From Azonexaceae bacterium (lineage in GTDB: Bacteria > Pseudomonadota > Gammaproteobacteria > Burkholderiales > Rhodocyclaceae): a stretch of DNA of 8,727 nucleotides. Each line of letters opens with the position of its first letter. Position 1 is the first letter of the stretch. The translations under genes and the position numbers were made by a program. Below the pieces are notes generated by a model that made no database searches, had not been told where the DNA came from, and was given only the letters and a program-made list of their open reading frames with translations. The stretch lies in contig SSTA01000118.1 in assembly GCA_009469685.1 (NCBI GenBank), forward strand, positions 1 through 8,727, given 5' to 3'. Positions 5,060-8,727 of the stretch are shown piece after piece.

Positions 5060-6652
5060 ATGAGCCAAGATTCATTCCCCGCCACCGTCTGCCCGGGAAC
5101 TCCGCTGCTCTGCGCCACTGCCGGTCTGACCGGAGCTCTCGTCATGGTCATAGAGATCCTCGGCGCGCGGATCATCGGCCCCTTCTTCGGGGTCAGTCTG
5201 TACGTCTGGACCGCCCTGATCAGCGTCACGCTACTCGCCCTCGCTCTGGGTTACGCCGCGGGCGGATGGCTCGCCGACCGCCGCCCCAGTGCCGCCATCC
5301 TGTATCTGTTGATCGGAATGGCCGGCTGCTGGCTCGTGCTGCTCCCCTTGTTCAAAGCGCCGGTACTCGAGGCGACGATGGGGGCCGGCCTGCGCCTGGG
5401 AAGTTTCCTCGCCGCCTCGATGTTGTTTGGCATTCCCCTCGTCCTGCTCGGCTGCGTTTCTCCCTTCCTGTTGCGGCTCGCGGCATTGGATCTGGGCCGG
5501 ATAGGGCGGACTGCGGGCCTGCTCTATGCCATTTCCACCGCAGGAAGTTTCGTGGGCGCCGCCGGCACCGGCTTCTATCTGCTCGGCAGTTTCGGCGTGA
5601 TCGCCACCCTCCGCCTTTCCGGCGGCGCGCTGCTCATCCTCGCCTGCGTCTATTTCGCCGCCTCCCGTCAGTGGCGCGCCTTGCCCCTGGCCGCCGGCCT
5701 CCTTCCGCTGGTCTGGACACCCCCTACGACGCTGGAGGCGCGTCTGGTGGACGGAACTTCCGCACGCATCGTCTGGGCTCGCGACAGCTTCTACGGAGCG
5801 CTCAAGGTGGTCGAATATCAAGGCGGCGGGCTGCGGACCCGGGAATTGACTATCGATGGACTGATCCAGGGCGGTGTGGACGCCGTCAGCGGCCAATCGA
5901 TTTACGAATACGCCTATCTCCTCGAGCGTTTGCCGCTGGCGCTGCGCCCTGGTGGCCGTAAGGTATTGATGGTCGGCCTCGGCACCGGCGTCGCCGCCCG
6001 GGCGCTCGCCGCGCGCGGCCTCGAGGTCGATGTCGTCGAACTCGATCCCCGCGTCCATGAGGCAGCGGTGCGCCACTTCGCCTTCCCTCCGACCATCCCG
6101 GTGGCCATCGAAGACGCCCGCACCTTCCTCGCCCAACACGGCAAGGCCTACGACTACCTGCTCATCGATGTCTTCAACGGAGACACCACGCCGGGCTACC
6201 TGCTCTCGCGGGAGGCCTTGCGCGCCGCCAAGGCGAGGTTGTCCCCTGGGGGTGTGCTGGCCTTCAACCTCATGGGCAGCACCGATCCCAAAGAGGGCAT
6301 GCTGCCCAGCATCCTGGCGACCCTGAGCGAACAGTTTCGCACCGTGCGCGTTCAGCCGGCGGGAGTCAAGGCCGATGCAGTCTGGGGCAATTACGTGGTG
6401 CTGGCCAGCGACGGACCGGCAGAATACGCTCGCGCGCCGGACGCCGGCCAGATACACCCCCTGGCTGCCGACGTCCCCGCGCTGCTTCTGTCCCCCCCGC
6501 TCCCGATTCAATGGACTGGCGCTGCACCCTTGACCGACGATTTCAACCCCCTGGACCTGCGCGATTCGCGGCTCAAGGAATTGGTGCGTCGCGAGTTGCT
6601 GAACACGACGCCTCCGCCCATTCTTCACGCCCTGCCGGGCAATCTGGGCTAG
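5060..6652 (+). CDS. Membrane protein fused to a spermidine-synthase-like domain
   Basis: A 530-residue two-part protein. Residues about 15-220 hold six or seven hydrophobic helices, with a transporter-like loop GYAAGGWLADRRP (64-76). Residues about 225-500 resemble spermidine synthase (SpeE) with a Rossmann fold: D266-G-L-I-Q270, then VGLGTG (nucleotide-binding loop 305-310), E327-L-D329 (acidic residue for the ribose), D352-A-R354, and YDYLLID (364-370). Several aminopropyltransferase residues differ. The tyrosine-histidine-glutamate motif is Y284-A285-Y286, and the second acidic residue of the D-x-x-D catalytic motif is N373. No speD (decarboxylated SAM supply) is nearby. Binding of SAM or a relative is likely; spermidine synthesis is doubtful. 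It belongs to the group often named 'fused MFS/spermidine synthase', whose function is poorly known. It has its own TATAGT promoter. Confidence 0.85.
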   Translation: MSQDSFPATVCPGTPLLCATAGLTGALVMVIEILGARIIGPFFGVSLYVWTALISVTLLALALGYAAGGWLADRRPSAAILYLLIGMAGCWLVLLPLFKAPVLEATMGAGLRLGSFLAASMLFGIPLVLLGCVSPFLLRLAALDLGRIGRTAGLLYAISTAGSFVGAAGTGFYLLGSFGVIATLRLSGGALLILACVYFAASRQWRALPLAAGLLPLVWTPPTTLEARLVDGTSARIVWARDSFYGALKVVEYQGGGLRTRELTIDGLIQGGVDAVSGQSIYEYAYLLERLPLALRPGGRKVLMVGLGTGVAARALAARGLEVDVVELDPRVHEAAVRHFAFPPTIPVAIEDARTFLAQHGKAYDYLLIDVFNGDTTPGYLLSREALRAAKARLSPGGVLAFNLMGSTDPKEGMLPSILATLSEQFRTVRVQPAGVKADAVWGNYVVLASDGPAEYARAPDAGQIHPLAADVPALLLSPPLPIQWTGAAPLTDDFNPLDLRDSRLKELVRRELLNTTPPPILHALPGNLG

Positions 6653-6748
6653 CCCCCACTCGCTCCGCTGCGGCGCCGAAGAACCCGCCCCAGTCCGCGG
6701 GTGCGACGCGCCCCGGGCCCTCCATTCCTCCCGGAACACGAATGGCGT

Positions 6749-6754
6749 TATAGT
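6749..6754 (+). promoter_or_regulatory. Probable -10 element, leaderless start of queC
   Basis: TATAGT ends nine bases before the A of the queC ATG at 6763 and is followed by TCGCCAGCC, which has no ribosome-binding site. The predicted transcription start coincides with the start codon. No convincing -35 is seen (TTCCTC at 6725-6730 with an 18-base spacer is weak). Sequence and spacing are almost identical to the element at 5046. Confidence 0.5.
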
Positions 6755-6762
6755 CGCCAGCC

Positions 6763-7440
6763 ATGATCAAGAAAGCCGTTGTTCTCCTCTCCGGCGGCCT
6801 CGACTCGGCGACCTGCCTTGCCATGGCCCGTCAGCAGGGTTTTGCCTGCCATTGCCTGTCCTTCGACTATGGCCAGCGTCACCGGGCCGAACTCGCAGCC
6901 GCCGCCACCGTCGCCCACGCCCTGGGGGCAACCGAGCATCGCGTCCTGGACCTGGGGCTCGCCCAATTCGGGGGCTCGGCCCTCACCGATGCCTCCATCG
7001 CCGTCCCCACCGCTGGAGTAAAACCGGGAATCCCGGTCACCTACGTCCCCGCCCGCAATACGGTCATGCTCTCCCTGGCCCTCGCCTGGGCCGAAGTCCT
7101 GGAGGCGCGAGACATTTTCGTGGGCGTCAATGCGGTGGATTACTCCGGTTATCCCGACTGCCGGCCGGAGTACATCGCGGCGTTCGAGCATCTGGCCAAC
7201 CTGGCGACCAAGGCCGGCGTGGAGGGCAGCGCCTTCTCCGTTCATGCGCCCCTGATCCAGTTGACCAAGGCCCAGATCGTCGCCGCCGGCTCCGCTCTGG
7301 GGGTCGATTACGGCCTCACGGTGTCCTGCTATCAGGCCGATGACGCCGGCCGCGCGTGTGGCATCTGCGACTCCTGCCGCCTGCGCAGCGAGGGCTTTGC
7401 CGCCGCCGGACTCGCAGACCCGACGCGGTACGCCGGCTGA
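6763..7440 (+). CDS. queC: QueC, 7-cyano-7-deazaguanine (preQ0) synthase
   Basis: A 225-residue ATP-dependent enzyme that turns 7-carboxy-7-deazaguanine, the QueE product, into preQ0 using ammonia and ATP. The PP-loop SGGLDS (10-15) binds [11 protein letters not shown] (about 33-40) and [18 protein letters not shown] are family motifs, and [18 protein letters not shown] lines the active site. The zinc site is C189, C199, C202 and C205 ([21 protein letters not shown] region). Length is normal. ATG 6763 is fixed by the conserved start [10 protein letters not shown]. It has its own TATAGT promoter 110 bases after the preceding gene. The transporter gene starts six bases after its stop, so the two are likely co-transcribed. 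Confidence 0.96.
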   Translation: MIKKAVVLLSGGLDSATCLAMARQQGFACHCLSFDYGQRHRAELAAAATVAHALGATEHRVLDLGLAQFGGSALTDASIAVPTAGVKPGIPVTYVPARNTVMLSLALAWAEVLEARDIFVGVNAVDYSGYPDCRPEYIAAFEHLANLATKAGVEGSAFSVHAPLIQLTKAQIVAAGSALGVDYGLTVSCYQADDAGRACGICDSCRLRSEGFAAAGLADPTRYAG

Positions 7441-7446
7441 TCCGCC

Positions 7447-8538
7447 ATGTCACAGACCACCGTCGTCCTCGGCCTGGGCTTTGCCTGCGGCGCCGCCTTC
7501 GGCGCCCTTTCCCAGCGCACCCGGTTCTGTACCATGGGGGCGTTGGCCGACCTGGTCGCCATGGGCGACAGCAATCGCCTGCGCATGTGGCTGCTGGCGA
7601 TGGCCACCGCCGTTATCGGCACCTTTCTGTTGCAGGCCGGCGGCCTTGTCGACCTGAGCAAATCCCTCTACCGGAGCGCGTCGTTGCCGTGGCTCTCGCA
7701 CCTCGTGGGGGGAAGCGCTTTCGGCATCGGGATGGTCCTCGCGTCAGGTTGCGGCGCCCGCAGCCTGGTCCGCCTGGGAGCCGGAAATCTCAAGGCGGCG
7801 GTCGTTTTCCTGACGCTCGGCCTGAGCGCCGCGATGACCCTGCGCGGACTCCTCGCCCCCCTGCGGGTCGGCTGGCTCGATACGGCAGTCCTGCACTTCC
7901 CTGCAGGTCAACACCTGCCCGCCCTGCTGGCCGAATTCGGCCTCGACCCCGCCGCCTCCCTTGCCATCTGCAGCCTGATCGTCGGCGGCGGCCTGGCCGC
8001 CTACTCCCTCGCGGAGCGCGATTTTCGCCGCCGGGATCATCTCCTGGGCGGCATCGGCATCGGCCTGACCGTAGTGGCCGCCTGGTGGGCCAGCGCTCAC
8101 CTGGGCTACGTCCCCGAAGATCCCGAAACACTCCAGGAAGCCTACTTGGCAACCCAGTCGGGCCGGCCTGAATCTCTGAGCTTCGTCGCTCCTTTTGCCC
8201 ACACCCTGGATCTTCTGATGCTCTGGTCCGACACCAGCCGCAAGCTGAGCTTCGGGATCGCAGCCTGCGCGGGCGTCGTCTCGGGTGCGGCAGCCATGGC
8301 GCTGGCGGAAGGGAGTTTTCGCTGGGAAGGATTTGTGGGAACTGCCGACACCGGCCGCCACCTGATCGGCGGCCTTCTCATGGGCTTCGGCGGAGTCACT
8401 GCCCTCGGTTGCACCATAGGCCAAGGGATTAGCGGAATCTCGACCCTGGCCCTGGGTTCCTTCTTGACCCTGGCAGCCATTGCGGCCGGAGCTCTGGTCG
8501 CGCTGAAGCTCGAGTACCGCTTCTCCGGCGCAGCATGA
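7447..8538 (+). CDS. YeeE/YedE-family membrane transporter (sulfur compounds)
   Basis: A 363-residue hydrophobic protein of the YeeE/YedE (DUF395) family. Characterised members such as TsuA import thiosulfate through conserved cysteines. The two half-repeats can be seen. The first has RFCTMGALAD (C28) and GSAFGIGMVLASGCGARSLV (C102) followed by GAGNLKA. The second has GGLLMGFGGVTALGCTIGQG (C322) followed by ISTLALGS. About nine or ten membrane helices are expected, with a larger soluble loop at about 215-245. The three path cysteines are all present, so transport of thiosulfate or a related sulfur species is a fair inference. The substrate cannot be proven, and no tusA partner lies in the window. 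ATG 7447 starts six bases after queC, with only a weak ribosome-binding site, which suggests coupling. Confidence 0.85.
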   Translation: MSQTTVVLGLGFACGAAFGALSQRTRFCTMGALADLVAMGDSNRLRMWLLAMATAVIGTFLLQAGGLVDLSKSLYRSASLPWLSHLVGGSAFGIGMVLASGCGARSLVRLGAGNLKAAVVFLTLGLSAAMTLRGLLAPLRVGWLDTAVLHFPAGQHLPALLAEFGLDPAASLAICSLIVGGGLAAYSLAERDFRRRDHLLGGIGIGLTVVAAWWASAHLGYVPEDPETLQEAYLATQSGRPESLSFVAPFAHTLDLLMLWSDTSRKLSFGIAACAGVVSGAAAMALAEGSFRWEGFVGTADTGRHLIGGLLMGFGGVTALGCTIGQGISGISTLALGSFLTLAAIAAGALVALKLEYRFSGAA

Positions 8539-8554
8539 GGCGATAGGCTGCGGT

Positions 8555-8583
8555 TTGACAGCCCCTGGCGCCCTCCTTATAAT
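8555..8583 (+). promoter_or_regulatory. Perfect consensus sigma-70 promoter of tRNA-Lys
   Basis: TTGACA (8555-8560), a 17-base spacer and TATAAT (8578-8583) match the housekeeping consensus at all twelve positions with ideal spacing. The -10 is followed by CGCGCC, and transcription should begin near 8590, about eight bases before the mature 5' end of the tRNA. A GC-rich discriminator like this is typical of promoters under stringent (ppGpp) control. Confidence 0.9.
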
Positions 8584-8597
8584 CGCGCCTCCCTGCT

Positions 8598-8673
8598 GGG
8601 TCGGTAGCTCAGTCGGTAGAGCAGCGGACTTTTAATCCGTTGGTCGCGAGTTCGAGTCTCGCCCGACCCACCA
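8598..8673 (+). tRNA. tRNA-Lys, anticodon TTT, with encoded CCA
   Basis: A complete 76-base cloverleaf. The acceptor stem GGGTCGG (8598-8604) pairs with CCGACCC (8663-8669), then the discriminator A8670 and CCA (8671-8673). The D-arm contains AGCTCAGTCGGTAGAGC. The anticodon stem GCGGA (8624-8628) pairs with TCCGT, enclosing the loop CTTTTAA with anticodon TTT at 8631-8633. The variable region is followed by the T-arm with GTTCGAGTC. It reads AAA and AAG. In other proteobacteria this tRNA is modified at U34, including 2-thiolation. It is transcribed from the consensus promoter just upstream. Confidence 0.97.
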
Positions 8674-8690
8674 CCCTCCGGGAAGTGCGC

Positions 8691-8696
8691 TAAAAT
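8691..8696 (+). promoter_or_regulatory. Possible -10 element before the next tRNA
   Basis: TAAAAT followed by CGCA resembles the other -10 elements of this window (TATAATCG, TATAGTCG). It ends 21 bases before the apparent second tRNA at 8718. There is no -35 at the right distance, where the CCA end of the first tRNA lies, so this may instead be a spacer within one tandem tRNA transcript. Confidence 0.35.
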
Positions 8697-8717
8697 CGCA
8701 TCCGTTTCACAAGTTCT

Positions 8718-8727
8718 GGGTCGTTAG
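8718..8727 (+). tRNA. Likely 5' end of a second tRNA, probably tRNA-Lys (partial)
   Basis: The window ends in GGGTCGTTAG, the first ten bases of the common bacterial tRNA-Lys (GGGTCGTTAGCTCAG) and nearly the same as the start of the complete copy at 8598 (GGGTCGGTAG). The difference at position 7 means it would not be an exact duplicate. Ten bases cannot prove the identity. Confidence 0.5.

Noticed and set aside
5060..6652. Ordinary spermidine synthase (speE) call
   Set aside because: Membrane helices are fused in front, the Tyr-His-Glu motif is lost, and N replaces the second catalytic Asp; no speD is nearby.
5231..6739. Long open frame (about 500 codons) on the minus strand opposite the membrane-synthase gene
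   Set aside because: GC-rich codon usage leaves the opposite strand without stops. The + strand frame has clear membrane and Rossmann motifs, while the minus-strand product is low-complexity and has no recognisable domain.
6653..6762. preQ1 riboswitch in front of queC
   Set aside because: The -10 lies nine bases from the ATG, leaving no room for a leader, and no aptamer-like pseudoknot with an A-rich tail is seen in this GC-rich gap or before queE.

Overview
This window is a GC-rich, densely packed stretch of a proteobacterial chromosome. Every gene lies on the + strand. The gene order, the TolB/Pal sequences and the '-10 TCG' promoter style fit a betaproteobacterium, possibly of the Rhodocyclales type; the exact taxon is inference. 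There are no transposases, integrases, phage genes or CRISPR repeats.

The left half (1-3854) is a Tol-Pal cell-envelope operon: the last codons of tolQ, then tolR, tolA, tolB, pal and cpoB. TolQ-TolR form the proton-driven inner-membrane motor. TolA spans the periplasm, with an unusually TonB-like Pro-Lys-Glu linker here. TolB and the lipoprotein Pal form the outer-membrane/peptidoglycan end, and CpoB links the machine to peptidoglycan synthesis during division. The genes are tightly spaced or overlapping.

The right half (3858-8538) starts with queE directly behind cpoB and a small PilZ (c-di-GMP receptor type) gene. A 187-base gap with three hairpins follows, then a 530-residue membrane protein fused to a spermidine-synthase-like domain. 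After a second short gap come queC and a YeeE/YedE-type sulfur transporter. QueE and QueC are two enzymes of 7-deazaguanine (preQ0, queuosine) synthesis. In Pseudomonas, queE-queC-tRNA-Lys follows the tol-pal operon directly; here the same order is kept, but the PilZ and membrane-synthase genes sit between queE and queC, and the transporter sits between queC and the tRNA.

The right end (8555-8727) holds a perfect consensus sigma-70 promoter, a complete tRNA-Lys(TTT) with encoded CCA, and what looks like the first ten bases of a second tRNA.

Most of the window is well-understood housekeeping DNA. The least explained parts are the membrane/spermidine-synthase fusion, which lacks several aminopropyltransferase residues, and two almost identical -10/start-codon elements that predict leaderless mRNAs for that gene and for queC.
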